Part shown: in pieces, positions 31,819-43,636 of the stretch
How the letters are laid out: each line of letters opens with the position of its first letter
How positions within the stretch are numbered: the stretch's first letter is position 1
Notes under the pieces: model-generated
Seen by the model: only the letters and a program-made list of their open reading frames with translations
Databases searched by the model: none
Told to the model about the DNA's origin: nothing
Translations under genes and position numbers: made by a program
Source: Ulota crispa
Taxonomy: Eukaryota; Streptophyta; Bryopsida; Orthotrichales; Orthotrichaceae
Direction: 5' to 3'
DNA: 64,000 bases
Assembly: GCA_963920765.1 (NCBI GenBank)
Contig: OY987242.1
Span: forward strand, 25,258,002 to 25,322,001

Positions 31819-34658
31819 TCATGCTGTAAAGTAGCGCCTCTTCTGATGTGTTACATCCTGTAAAGACAAGATTTGTAGCATTTCAGTGGTTCATACTATT
31901 TCTATGAAATAAAACAAAAGCAAAGCTCATCAAAATTGCCTACACTTCGGGTGCTTTAGAATACTAGATTCCTCACAGAAGCACCACGGTGTACTTCAAA
32001 TAAGTGCTTCGAACATCCAAATTAACAGAATCTTCATCAAATGATAGCCTATCACTCTGCAATCTTACTCAACAATTGCTTGTCAAGAAGTAACAGAGAT
32101 TCCAACCATGAAGAGGCCTCCATATGATTACTATGGAAAATTTGATGGATACCCTGAAATTTGCAATATATGTATAGATGCCCCTGGTTTTTCAGAAATT
32201 GCACAAACACCCTCGACATACTTTTCATAATTGCGGAAATTCCCTTCTCCAAATTTCTCCATATTTATTAAAGGTGCATGTCACCTACTAGGAAATTGAA
32301 AGGCTTGTCACACCTGCCCAAAAATACGTGACATGCACCTTTGATATCTGTGGAGAAGGGAATTTCCGCAATTATGAAAATATATCAAGGGTATTTATGC
32401 AATTTCTGAAAAACCAGGGGAATCTGTCTGTATATTGCAAATTTTCAGGGGGATCCATCAAAATTTTCCTTATTACTATTACCATGAAATGACCTCCACA
32501 ACTAAGTCAAGAGGAGGTTTTTCACGATGCTGTATAAAAGTTCATGAAAATATCTAATTTGACTGAGAAACACTGTTCAGAATTACCATACCTTGTGCAT
32601 GCCGTAAATAAAAGGGCCGTTATTCCCTAGAAAAGGAGCAACTTCAGGAGTGTGTCCCAGAAAAGCAAGCCCTGAGCGCACAAAAAGACGGGCTAAGAGC
32701 CAGGTGATTTGCAAACCTCTCTACTTGCTTCCCTTCTTCACCGTAAATATGCCCCTGTTTTGCAAAACAATACAATCAAATTCAAGACAATACACCAGCT
32801 CCCAAAAGTTCAGCAACACGGAAAAATGAATCATAGAAAGGGCAGAATCTAGATGCAAGAGCTGATCAAAGCACTTCAAAATATTTAATGCCATTCCTTA
32901 AAAAACTCAAGCAGGACTCCACCAGGGGGAACTAAGAAACAATGCTCTTCATCACTCTTCCAGAATTAGATATCAAAGGGAAATTTGTGATGGTAGCAAA
33001 CTACAATAAAACCTATCTCATTGAATACAGCTAGGACCGAGGTAGGACATGCACTTGAGCAGGACTTATATTAATACTGGTTGGTCGATCTTGATATAGC
33101 AATATATCATATAGGGGAAATTACAAGTAGGGCATGAAACAAAAAAATATGACAGATACGAGCACAGTTTCAAAATAATTACAAATAGGGGCACAACTTC
33201 AAAATAACTTGTAAATTTTTGTAATTTTTTTGGTTTGGACATTGGTTGATTTAGATACATCACATTAAATGTTAGCTAACTTCCAAAAAACTTAGAGGTC
33301 TCTCCAAAATTTGCCATCATTTTTACTAAAATTATCTTTATTTAGGCTTGATTTGGAGAGGCCTTAAAGTTTTTTGACCACAAAAAATTTACAAATTATT
33401 TTGAAATTGTGCCCCTATCTGTGAAAAATTTCATTTTCATACCCCTATTTGTAATTTCCCCTATTATTTATTTACTGAACATGGGCCAAATTATTCAATT
33501 ACTAATTACAGAATTTTGTTCACTCTAACTACGGGAACAAGGCTGGGACTGAAAAATTCTCGTTTGTGGAGGTTATTCACTTGGGCAGTATGCTTTTAGA
33601 CAGGTTGTACTGTAATTACAAAGTCCTGAAGTACAAACATCATACTAATACAGATGATCACGCCAGCAACATCTAGTTCTTAAAACGAGGAAAGCTCAAG
33701 AAAGGGTTACCACAAACCTCTTGAAAACGAGCTAGATTTTTCTCATCACAGCAATCTCATTCACTGTTCTTCTGCATAAATTAATTGGATATAAATCCAA
33801 CCTGCACATAACACGAGTTCAATGCAAATGAACAGGAATGCCTCCATTGGTCAATTTTCAATAAATATAGTGACTTGCTAAACTGAGTTAGTATTCATAA
33901 AACGTTAACTTTAAGCTATCATTAGTATTAACGAGGTTCTACCAAATGCACATGATTGGTGTTTACTTGCCTTCTTTAAGAATGTTTTCATAACATAAGC
34001 CTAAACTCAATTGCTCTATTCAAACAGAGAATTTGGTGTTTAGTTTGGAAGGAAGCATATGTCTAACGCCTAGGGTCACGATCCAGCAAGACAATGATCA
34101 TAAGAACACAACACAGAGAATGAAAGAGTGGCTGCCGAAGTAATCTTTTGTAATTTGAAGTGGCCTCCACAGGAACTCAACTTCAACCCTATGGAGAATC
34201 TATGGGCAACATTGAAAAAAAGGCTCAATCTTTAATCCAAAGGTCATGTACAACTATGAGAGCGTGTATTGGAGACTTTTCATTCTATGAACTCTAAAGA
34301 GTGCAAGACACTTCATGCAAGCATGCCATGAAAAACGTGGGCTGCTCTTTATAAGAAGGGCAGGTGGACTGCAATTTGAGTACTTCTTGACTCACAAGTC
34401 CTCATTCTCAAAATTGAAGTAATTCTCTAAAATTTTGTACTTTGCTTTCAATTTATACATGAACAATCAAAGAATGAATTTACTAAGTGAGGAATTCAAA
34501 CACTTATGCTTTGGGATTTTCTGTTGATATCAGATTTAGTAGATTACTGCACTTACCGACTCTTCACAATGCCTCCAGTGAACTCGAGCTTCTTCCGGAT
34601 GCAACAAAGTTGCAGCAGTTCCGCATTTTCAAAAAAAATGTTCATGCTCCCATGCTAC
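31819..34658 (-). CDS. Unidentified small-protein gene or pseudogene, exon-like blocks with frame breaks
   Basis: Three minus-strand blocks look coding and carry strong splice sites. 34,658-34,557 (acceptor ATGCAG, donor TCG|GTAAGT) encodes HFF/ENAELLQLCCIRKKLEF with a frame change at a T8 run. 32,750-32,592 (acceptor AAAACAG, donor AAG|GTATGG) encodes GHIYGEEGKQVERFANHLA in one frame and LARLFVRSGLAFLGHTPEVA then PFLGNNGPFIYGMHK in another. 31,857-31,819 (acceptor TTTACAG) encodes DVTHQKRRYFTA and a stop, in phase with the preceding donor. The product would be small, with a hydrophobic middle. The frame changes could be real decay, unseen exons or base errors. Family not recognised. Confidence 0.35.
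32135..32469. mobile_element. Palindromic GGAAAATTT..GGATACC MITE in an intron of the unidentified gene
   Basis: The arms 'GGAAAATTTGATGGATACC' and 'GGATCCATCAAAATTTTCC' fold back, as do inner blocks 'TTTTTCAGAAATTG' and 'CAATTTCTGAAAAA'. ATTACTAT occurs just outside both ends. A second family member lies at 35,611-35,927. Confidence 0.6.
33114..33461. mobile_element. GGGGAAATTACAA MITE, TA target duplication
   Basis: Ends GGGGAAATTACAAGTAGGG and CCCCTATTTGTAATTTCCCC with TA on both sides. Sister copies are at about 36,406-36,848 and 40,424-40,820. Confidence 0.7.
34070..34378 (+). pseudogene. Tc1/mariner transposase relic, C-terminal part
   Basis: Plus-strand reading gives IQQDNDHKNTTQRMKEWLPK, then after a break WPPQELNFNPMENLWATLKK, then ECKTLHASMP..KTWAALYKK. 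These match the Tc1/mariner catalytic core around the second and third acidic residues (QQDN.PKH, WPPQSPDLNPIENLW) and the C-terminal end. In-frame stops are present, the D of SPDLNP has become N, and the N-terminal half is missing. It cannot be active. Confidence 0.7.
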
Positions 34659-34699
34659 CTGCATTGATGAACACACATAAAAAACGTGTCTCACAGGAT

Positions 34700-35610
34700 C
34701 ACTAAATCGTGAATACCCTAGATCTCCCTTGAAAAATAGAAGACCTAAAGTATGAAGAACTGATTTTAAGAATGTTCGCATTATTCTAGTAAGCCATTTG
34801 TCGTTAACGCTACAGTAGATCTACAATGAAAAGTGTGTAAGTCCAGTATTATTCAAGATATTATGAACATTAAAAACTAAATCTGTACTTGGTACACTGG
34901 CAAAGATATTAAACTGTTGAACACGTTATAAACAAAATCTACATTTTTTTTAATTTTATGGACAAGCCATTGTTCCAGCACCGCAAGAGATTTAGCAATG
35001 CTGTTCTTGTCCGAATCCACGCTACCTCTAGCAGAGGGTTTGTTTTGTACTTACGGAGGCCCTAAAGGCTCTACCCTTTCTACGTTAAACTTTTGCAGTA
35101 GTAACTTGCACACTGCAAATTAGGAGAATAATTTGCAGTCAGTATATTAATTATAGCTTTTTTTTAAAATTTCAAACTGTATCCCAACGCTTATACTACA
35201 ATTGCTATCAATAAAAATGTAACATTCTCATTCTTATGAGTTTTTTACTGTTCCTTAAAACCTAAAACCTCATTTTCCACGACCAGTTTTGAACCAAGAA
35301 TCAATACTATCAGATTTTCAAGCTTCTACTCCTGAAATTTTACTGAAGCACGAATTCAAATGATGTCAGATCTGACCGAAACATGTAATTAAATGATCTT
35401 GCCATGTTTCTTCCAACATATGATTTTTATTCAAATGATCTCTCCACTATGAGTGATAAATATTTGACAACATGCATTAACCAGTTTGATTAAGCCTTGA
35501 CAGGTTTTAAACCTCCAAACCCTAATTTCCACGGCACCATATGCTTTCCAACGCACCAAATGCAGCTGATCGAGTGAGGAGAAAATAAGTCATCGAGGGA
35601 ATTAATGATA
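34700..35610. other. Spacer, no gene recognised
   Basis: Blocks near 35,520 and 35,990 resemble each other ('CTCCAAACCCT', 'GATCG.GTGAG'), which suggests an old duplication. No clear exon. Confidence 0.25.
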
Positions 35611-35927
35611 GGGAAGATTTCATGGATACCCATGAAGTTTGCCATATTTTCATAGATACCCCTTCTTTTTCAGAAATTTCACAAATACCCTTTGACCTAA
35701 CTTAAATTTTCACTTATGTTTTGTTGTCCATGCCACTTCCCTTCTTTCTTTGTGCACACACATAACAAGAAAGAAGTAGTGTGCGCACAAAGGGAGAAGG
35801 AAGTGACATGCACAAAGCAAACGCCTGAAAATTTAATTTTGGTCCAAGGGTATTTGTGAAATTTCTCAAAAAACAAGGGTGTCTATGAAAATATGGCAAA
35901 CTTCAGAGGTATCCATAAAATTTTCCC
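35611..35927. mobile_element. Palindromic GGGAAGATTT..GGATACC MITE
   Basis: The arms 'TTTCATGGATACC' and 'GGTATCCATAAAATTTTCCC' fold back, with an inner hairpin around 35,745-35,800 ('TTCTTTGTGCACACA' versus 'GTGCGCACAAAG'). Confidence 0.6.
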
Positions 35928-36405
35928 TTGAAAATAACACCGCAGACACTAAACACACACTCTGGGAAAGGTTAATCAGCTTAAAATCTCCAAACCCTTA
36001 TTACAACGCCATTGTAGCAGAAGATCGCGTGAGAGTAAAAATTTACCATGAGAATTTACTATTGAGAAAAATGATGTTGCAACCGCCGACGGAGACCACG
36101 ATGCCCGCCGGTCTGCGAGAGGACCGATATCAGTACTAGTGAAATTATTTTGTGTTAATTATCGCTTTTTTGCTACACCAATTGGTGTGGCTAATTGTCC
36201 TATAGTGTATTTTGAAAACCTGTAAAATATTTAGTTAGCTTTTATACACGCGTTTCGGAGTTTCACCTTACTAATGCAATTTTTTAATTTCTCACAAAAT
36301 TATATTAAAAAATTCTTTGATGAAAGGTTGAAAGCATCCAATTTTACATCTGTAAAAAAAAGTGTAGCCATCTTGTTACCCAACCATTTTTTAGTTAGAA
36401 AAAAG

Positions 36406-36848
36406 GGGAAATTACAAATAGGGGCATGAAAATGTAAAATATTACAAATAGGGGCACATAGGTGCAATTTCAAAATAATTAAAAATAGGAGCATAGTTTT
36501 TTTTTTTAAATGTAATTTTTTGTAATTTTTTTTTGGTTTGGACATCAGTTGATTTAGACACATCACATTAAATGTTAGCTAATTTCCAAAAAACTCAAAG
36601 GATTTTCCAAATTAAGCCTAAATAAAGAAAGTTTAGTAAAAGAGATAGCAATTTTTGGAAACTTTTAAGTTTTTTGGAAGTTAACTAACATTTATTGTGA
36701 TGTATCTAAATCAACCAATGTCCAAACCAAAAAAAATTACAAAGAATTACATTTAAAAATAAAACTATGCCCTCTATTTGTAATTATTTTGAAACTGCAC
36801 CCGTACATGTAATATTTTACGTTTTCATGCCCGTATTTGTAATTTCCC
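36406..36848. mobile_element. GGGGAAATTACAA MITE, second copy
   Basis: The ends 'GGGGAAATTACAAATAGGGG' and 'GTATTTGTAATTTCCC' are inverted; the inner 'TTTGGTTTGGACAT.A.TTGATTTAGA' pattern is repeated in inverse within the element. Confidence 0.65.
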
Positions 36849-36887
36849 GTAGAAAAAAAAGCTAAGGCCACTTCATCCAAAATATTT

Positions 36888-37004
36888 TCACTGATCAATA
36901 CACTCATGAGCAGCGTTTATGAGTGTCACCACTGCCTGAGCCATTATGTACTGCATCCGCATCTTCAGCAACTCCGCCATTGCTTCATTCTTCCTCACCA
37001 CCAT
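36888..37004 (-). CDS. Possible 38-aa small ORF, unidentified
   Basis: The ATG at 37,004 opens a frame ending at TGA 36,888-36,890 that reads MVVRKNEAMAELLKMRMQYI and continues with an alanine/valine-rich helix to HECIDQ. The composition is that of an amphipathic helix and differs from the surrounding spacer. Alternative frames here are also open, so this may be part of a leader exon or chance. Confidence 0.2.
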   Translation of the reverse strand: MVVRKNEAMAELLKMRMQYIMAQAVVTLINAAHECIDQ

Positions 37005-37388
37005 AAAAGGCGACGCAACAAAAGCAAATTCCAGTCTCTCAGGATCCCGAGCTCCAGCAACAAATCCTCAGCTCAAAATGCAGAGAACTTGTTTGAATTT
37101 GGACCATTTTCAGTTGATTTAAAGCGAGTGACCGGGACTTTTAACATGTGAGCTGAGTCTGAGAGAGCGCGGAAGAAAGGGATCGGAAGAGAGCATCTCC
37201 TGAAGAAAATTTGAGCAGAGCGCCTGCTCTGCACGGAAAAGTGCTCAATACTTCTGATATTCCTGTCGTCTGGCAGTGGATGAAAAATGTTGACGAACGT
37301 ATGATATCTGTATTCATTCGGTATGTATTTTTCGGTTTGGTGGCCTGGTGGAACGGTAAACATTCCTTTGTCCTTTGGGCGAAGTTCT

Positions 37389-37715
37389 AGAGCATCCGCA
37401 CCCTTGCACGCAACTTGTGACTCACCAACAAGTGTTTCCATTTACTTTTGGAGAGGTCTCATAATTTTTGTCCCCCATCCTTGCTCTTCAAGCATGTTTC
37501 ACAAACAGTCAATTGGCCACATATATAGTCAATTGACCAATCATCAAGTGGAGTCAAAGATAGAGCTCACCAAATTTAGAATGAATAATGATTTCAAGGG
37601 GCATTGTTTAGCACGTTCAATTTGAGTGTCAATAAAATGTTTTTAGAGCTTTGAGCATTTATCATCCAATTATTGCGTGCACAAGTCCTTGTGTGTGCAA
37701 GGGTGCGGATGCTCT
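37389..37715. mobile_element. AGAGCATCCGCACCC foldback MITE
   Basis: Ends AGAGCATCCGCACCCTTGCA and TGCAAGGGTGCGGATGCTCT are exact inverted repeats over 20 bp. The form is like Tourist/PIF-Harbinger miniature elements, but a 3-bp TWA duplication is not evident. Isolated 'GGGTGCGGATGCT' also occurs at about 15,866. Confidence 0.6.
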
Positions 37716-38123
37716 CATGAATTGGAAAACGCAAAAATCACAAACTTGTTTGTACAGTAGTGAAAAATTGTTTATCATTTTTGCATATTTTGACTTGGTG
37801 TTAGTACAAATTCTGTCTCAAAGGTTTCCAAATAAGAAGCAAAATATATTATATCCAGGCGTTTTTTATAACAAACATGCGCTTTATATTTTGCAGAATC
37901 ATGTTTCTCACAAATAAAAATAGAAATTTTGTACTTCTAGCAAGTTGCAAAATAATGCAAGCATGGGCTCTCTTTTGTAAGCAAACAAGAAAAATGACAA
38001 GAAACTAAACCTGAAACCACCATAAGAAATCACTGGGTTTTTTTTTTTTTTTTTTTGCAAAAAAGCTCAAGAGAAAAATAGATTCAAGTAAGAAATTTAC
38101 AAAGCTTTGAAACATTTTCTTAA

Positions 38124-38502
38124 CTCTTAAATGCCGAGACAGAAAAAAAAAAAAAAAAAAAAAAAAAAAATTCAATGTATGACAAACTAACATTTTGTAG
38201 GATGGGGAAATGTTGTTTTTCATTTGTTTTTTAGGAGTGGTCATAGAGACATGGTCTATCATGGAAAGCAAGAAACAACTTCACTAAATGCACTCATATA
38301 TTTAGGTAGCCCAAATAGTGAGAAGATTCACAAACATGGTTATTAGGTCCCATGCTGTTTTTATGGCAATTTCCATGAGGCCAATATGCACCATTGACTT
38401 CTATAACTTTTTGGAAACAATATTATAAGGTGTGAGCATTTGCCACACTACTATAGTGCTATTGTAAAGGATAGGCACGGTGACTAGCTTGACGTTTAAG
38501 GG
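38124..38502. mobile_element. 379-bp TTAA element, sister of 11,176-11,560
   Basis: TTAA at 38,120-38,123 and 38,503-38,506 flank CTCTTAAATGCCGAG and GACGTTTAAGGG. It contains an A29 tract at about 38,142-38,170. Another TTAA element follows after about 60 bp. Confidence 0.65.
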
Positions 38503-38566
38503 TTAAACCTTACACATCTTGGATCACTCTTTTTGGCTCTTACCAGACACCACGTATGCTCCTCAA

Positions 38567-39472
38567 CCCCTAAAATACTTAGCTTTTTTTTTGCAAAAGT
38601 TTTTGAAAACTACCACTTCTAGGGCAATGAGTAGAAAGGTAGGATTTTTTTTCTTTTTTAAAATTCCAACTATAGGATCTTGCCCTAGATTACAAAAAGT
38701 ACTTGTGGGAAAAAATAGCTCATTTTAGATAGTGAGGAGTGAGACATCAACATTTGAAGTGAATAAATTTTTTTTCCCTACTACCCAAAATTTTTAGAAG
38801 CCTTTGACTGCTCCTACATAGAAAAAATGCTCTACGCAAAGTTGAGGTTTGGTTTTCCCATGTAGGAGACCAAGTTAGGTATATGTAGGGGAAATTTCAA
38901 AACAATTGGAGGTGTAAAACACACTTCAAAAAATCTTTGAACACCAGAAGGTCCTAAAATTTGCAAGCACACTAGGCAAAATTAGAGGATTTATGTAAAA
39001 CTCAGAAACTTGAATTAGACTAATCTAAATGGTCAAAAACAAGGACTCTTAGCCCACTACAACTTGGAGAAAAAAAAAATCAAGAAACAAGTACAAAAAC
39101 CGCTTGAAAACTTAAAGTACCAAATTTTACAAAAAGCAAAAGGAATGGAGGGTTGGAAGTCCCCCAAGATGGGCACCTTCCACTCCAATCCTCTTTGCCT
39201 AAGTGTCAACACCTTGTGCACATAAGAGTCGACCCTCTTTGGAATCAACACCCACTTACAAAAGAGAAACCTTGCCCAAACTACCCCTCCTCTCATAGTT
39301 TTGAAAAATTCTTGCATAACTTTCTCATTAAATGTTGGAATGAAGAAAGAATTAGATGAATACATAAATCTTTGAATTCTCCACCTTCATAAAAAATTAC
39401 ACAAAGTGATTTAGCCATAGGTACATGCCTGAAATCCCATTTGTCCCCAAGGGGACAACAAACCTTTTGGGG
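38567..39472. mobile_element. 906-bp TTAA element
   Basis: The left target is TCAA (38,563-38,566), a one-base decay, and the right target TTAA is at 39,473-39,476. Ends CCCCTAAAATACTTAGC and CAAACCTTTTGGGG. The right arm holds 'TGCCTGAAATCCCATTTGTC', as in 20,721-22,849. Confidence 0.7.
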
Positions 39473-39744
39473 TTAATATGAATGTCCAAGAATTATATAT
39501 TTGGTTTTCTGAATTGAAGAAGAGAAGGATGGGCTCTTAAAATTAGTCAAAAATGTTCTGTGTTTACCAAAACTTAATGAAAAACTTAACATGAATATTA
39601 AAAGTGGTAGATGAAATATATCCAAGTACACACATGTACACTAGTCGAGAACTGTGCTTGTAGTAATTATAAACTTCTTCCGCAAATAATGTAAATTGGT
39701 CATTGTGGACAATTTACAGTTGTTGTAAATATCGTTTTCTACTC

Positions 39745-40058
39745 AGGTAGCAACACCCATAATCATCACTGAATCCATAACCATCATTTTTAAAATTTTA
39801 CAAAATATGTAAAAGTAAATAGATGTAATTACAAGAATATACAACATGTGAACATGAAACTTTAATGTTGGTATTAATTATGGTAGTAGTTGGCTTTTTA
39901 AGAATTCACAACTTATTCTCACAGTATCCAAATAATATATTCAAAAGTGCAAACTGATCACTTTTTTCTTGCTAATAGGATCCTATAATTTGCTAGATGT
40001 TCATTAACAATCATCATGTTCAAAACCTTTAATTTGACAATTATTGGTGCTACTACCT
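39745..40058. mobile_element. AGGTAG..CACCCATAA MITE, inverse of 8137-8448
   Basis: Left AGGTAGCAACACCCATAA, right TTGGTGCTACTACCT followed by TA. The interior 'ATAGGATCCTATAA' and 'AATCATCATGTTCAAAACC' is inverse to the 8.1-kb copy. Confidence 0.6.
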
Positions 40059-40423
40059 TAACGGTATCTTTTTATAGAGACTACAATTTAATTCTTCTTC
40101 ATGTTTGTGAATTTTAGATGAAAAAAGAGTGTTGATCTTAATCCTGAAATACGCCATTGCCCCATATATGGATCCGTGGATAATCAAACATCTATTATTC
40201 ACTAAAATCATGAAACGCTTATTAACATAGGTATACACATTTTTGGAAACTAAACAGAATTGCATACTTGTATGTCCTTCATCCAGTTCATGCAACTCTT
40301 ACACAAATTGGAGGTCATCCACTGTCCACATTTTGCATACTGTCACTCTTTGAGGTTAAACATTAAGTTATTGTTTACAAGTAATGTTGACAAAGATGGT
40401 CAAATTCACCCAAAAAGTATAGG

Positions 40424-40820
40424 GGAAATTTCAAATAGAGGCATAACAATGAAAAATATTACAGACTAGGGGCACAATTTCAACATATTTACAAGTAGAG
40501 GCACAATTTCAAAGTAATTTGAAATTTTTTGTAATTTTTATTGATTTGGACATTATTTGATTTAGGTACATCACATCAAATAATAGCTAATTTCCAAAAA
40601 TTTTAGAGGTCTCTTCAAATCAAACCTAAATAAAGAAATTTTAGTAAAGGAGATGGCAGCTTTTGGAGAGACTTCTAATTTTTTTGGAAGTTAGTTAACA
40701 TTTCATGTGATACATCTAAATCAATAAATCTCCAAACCAAAAAAATTACAAAAATTTACAAATTATTTTGAAACCGTGACCCTATTTGTAATATTTTCAT
40801 TTTCATGCCCCTATTTATAA
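40424..40820. mobile_element. GGGGAAATTTCAA MITE, third copy
   Basis: Left end TA|GGGGAAATTTCAAATAGAGG, right end decayed (CCCCTATTTATAATATCCC). Interior as in 33,114-33,461. Confidence 0.6.
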
Positions 40821-40969
40821 TATCCCAAAAAGCTACTAGTTTTTTTTATTGCTGCAAAGAGTGTAAATTTCATAGTTTTGAATCAAGATTTACTATAATG
40901 ATAATGATTTTCAATGTTAGCAATATTAATTACAAACTTTAACACTAAATCTGAGCAACATGACTACAG

Positions 40970-41193
40970 TAGAACTCCTCTAAACTGATATGGTTGGGAC
41001 CCCAAGAATTAGATTAGTTTAAGTTATTAGTTAATTACCTTGAGGTTAGTGCTAGGATACCACCAAGGAGTATTACTACTATTGAATTAATTGCTTTGGT
41101 TCATGACTGACGTATGGTCTGACATTGTGTTATACATCAGTCCACAAAGCATATTAGCTTACAAGATATTAGCTCACAAGAGTTCTACTATAG
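40970..41193. mobile_element. AGTAGAACTCCTCTAAACT MITE
   Basis: Left end AGTAGAACTCCTCTAAACT, right end AAGAGTTCTACTATAG, about 220 bp; related ends at 8888-9055. Confidence 0.45.
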
Positions 41194-43636
41194 TATTATC
41201 AACACTAAATTTCAACTATCAACAAAATTTTAACCAAAAATTCTAAATCAACACCATAATAACTTAGCTTGCACTAAAGCAATATCCAACATGAACACTA
41301 ATTGTCAACTACATAAGAATTAGAGTGAATTACATGATAAGGTAAATAACTCTGAATACCATAATAACTACATATTGTTATTAGTTACTTGAACTAATTA
41401 GATATAGAAGTATGTGTAGAATCATTGCTTGGAGCATCATCAACCCATACATTAGGTTTGGGACCAAGAACTAGCTGCTTTTGCAATGCTCCCCATCCCA
41501 AAATTTTGGAGAAAGACCTCTTGTAATCTTTTTATAAGTTGTTGCTAAAAGGTTGCAAACTATTGCAAGCAACATGTCATTCAGGCAAAGATGACAATAG
41601 AAATTCCAAAGCACAAGAAATTGAGCAAATTTGATGTCCAAGGAGGTCATTTTGATGGGGCCATCTCCTGGTTACTTGTTGACATGGTTGCGTTGGAGCG
41701 CTAAAAAAAACCTCACTCTTCCACACAATTGACCCCACCAACAAAAATGAAGTTACAGTCCCAATCCCAGCTGGAGCTTCAAATACCTGACACGGGGCAA
41801 ACCCTTGTTGGGCGAGATGCAGCAAATGCACATCTGGCACCCGGTTGACAAATCAGATGAGGACTTTGAGAGTTCGGTTTCACAGACAAAATAGTTCCTT
41901 TATGTTCGAGTTGTAGGAGCGGGTGACAAGTGGAACCCCCGGTAGGGATCCATGTGGCACCACATACTTTATCTAGATTATTTGCCGTTAGGAAGCTCCA
42001 AACGTGCTCAGTGTGCGCCCCACCAAGAAAAAATACGTGTGCGCTCCACGACGCTGGAAAGAACTAAAAGGTCGTCAATTAGCTACTTGTATGAGTACAA
42101 AAAAATTCTCTACAGATTTGAATCCCAAACTTTACTTTTTCCTGATCCACGTCAGCGTATGCATATAAGCTTGTAACTGATGAAGTGAATCATACGAGAG
42201 CTGCTGCTCACCTTTGTGACTGCAACACATGATGGACAGAGAATGGAGCAAAATACAACTTCCAAAAAAAAAACTCAAAAAGAGAAGAAAATGCTAAAGC
42301 TTCCTTGGAATAGGTGTGAAATAACACAAACTGCTTCAACAAAAAATCATTGAAAAAATACCAGTTCCTAATGAACTACCCAGACCATTCATGATTCTTT
42401 CTCGTCTCTGCAACACTTATCAAAAGGTAACTTATTTTCTAAACCTTCGAAAGCATGAATGCCTCATCGTAGCTTCAGCAAATCCTGCACAATACCCGAA
42501 GTGGCAACAATCAATCAGCTTTCTAGTGTAGCAGGAGAATCAGTTTAGGTCAAGGATATCAGAACCAAACTAAGCTGTTTGGAAAGTTATCTCTACACAT
42601 GAATAGCAGTACTTCACAGATGCTGGATCTTGTGTCCATACAAGTAGTATACTACGAGATTTGTAAAATAAATACAAAGAACAAGACATTGCACCATACC
42701 TCCAAGTAATCAAACCATTCTTCTGAGAATTTCTTCCAGTATCTGAGAACTGCTCACGCGTCCACAACGCGTCAGTGAAAGCCCTAATTCCAGGAATGTT
42801 CTGAGAAAACAAAACCTCGCAACTCAAGCCATGCTACTAGAGAAAAGCTTGCAATACGCAGATCCTTACGAACTAGACCAGTTGCAATACAACAAACAAT
42901 TCCAACAGTCTCTAAAATGACATGCAAACGGAGTGGATAACGAACTTGTGGCGATCAAACCGAGAAACCAGACGAAGAGAACTCTGTGGAGAAAACAGCA
43001 GTTTTAAGAGGAACACGCAGACAGCAGTTCGAAAAGCCTACATTCTCTATTAACCAGGTCACCGACAATATATTCAAAGCTTGATTTCAAATCTACAAAA
43101 ACAGAAAACTGCAAGGAAATCTCCATTCATCAATGATAACTAGTATTCAGATATCTAATTATCTAACCTCGCAAAGTATCGGGCTGATTACCTGTAGAGA
43201 TGACATTGATTGTTGATACTCCACTAGTCTTCTATAATTGCCAGTATACAATCAACCTTTCTAACTAGCTACCATAACAAGACATTCAAAAGAGCATGCA
43301 ACGATAAGATTCTAATCCTCTCGAGAATCAGAAAACATACAAAACACAGAAGCAACCTACATTCTGATAAGAAGCACAAAACTCGAGAATGCCGGCAAAT
43401 TGTCGTCTAATATTAATAACTGAAAATTGATGCACAAGTCTTAGAAGACATGAATAGTACTCTCATCTCACAGAGAATCAAACCACCTTTCAAATTGGAA
43501 CAACACTAAACCACCTTCCAAGCGCCTTGCTCACTACACCAACACCACGGCTAAACTGAAAAAAATTACAACAGCCACAGGGAAAATCGTCTACACCTCA
43601 AGAGCAACCAACACAAATCACCTCCACACCCTAATT
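41194..43636. other. Spacer 3' of ferredoxin with weak exon-like sequence
   Basis: 41,620-41,800 matches 60,030-60,200 in inverse orientation ('GGGACTGTAACTTCATT', 'GGTCAATTGTGTGG'), a dispersed repeat. On the minus strand 42,814-42,716 follows a TTTTCTCAG acceptor, ends at a GGAG|GTATGG donor and is open (NIPGIRAFTDALWTREQFSD). A second acceptor lies at about 42,488. Joining them stops almost at once, so this may be a spliced non-coding transcript or chance. The rest has no identifiable gene. Confidence 0.3.

Noticed and set aside
22200..32700. Homology between the captured fragment and the unidentified gene based on shared PEVAPF
   Set aside because: The six-residue match is suggestive, but residues on either side diverge at once and the DNA does not align. 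It is too short to claim relationship.
38005..38271. Phe-rich protein
   Set aside because: It is a translation of the A/T homopolymer tracts inside a TTAA element.
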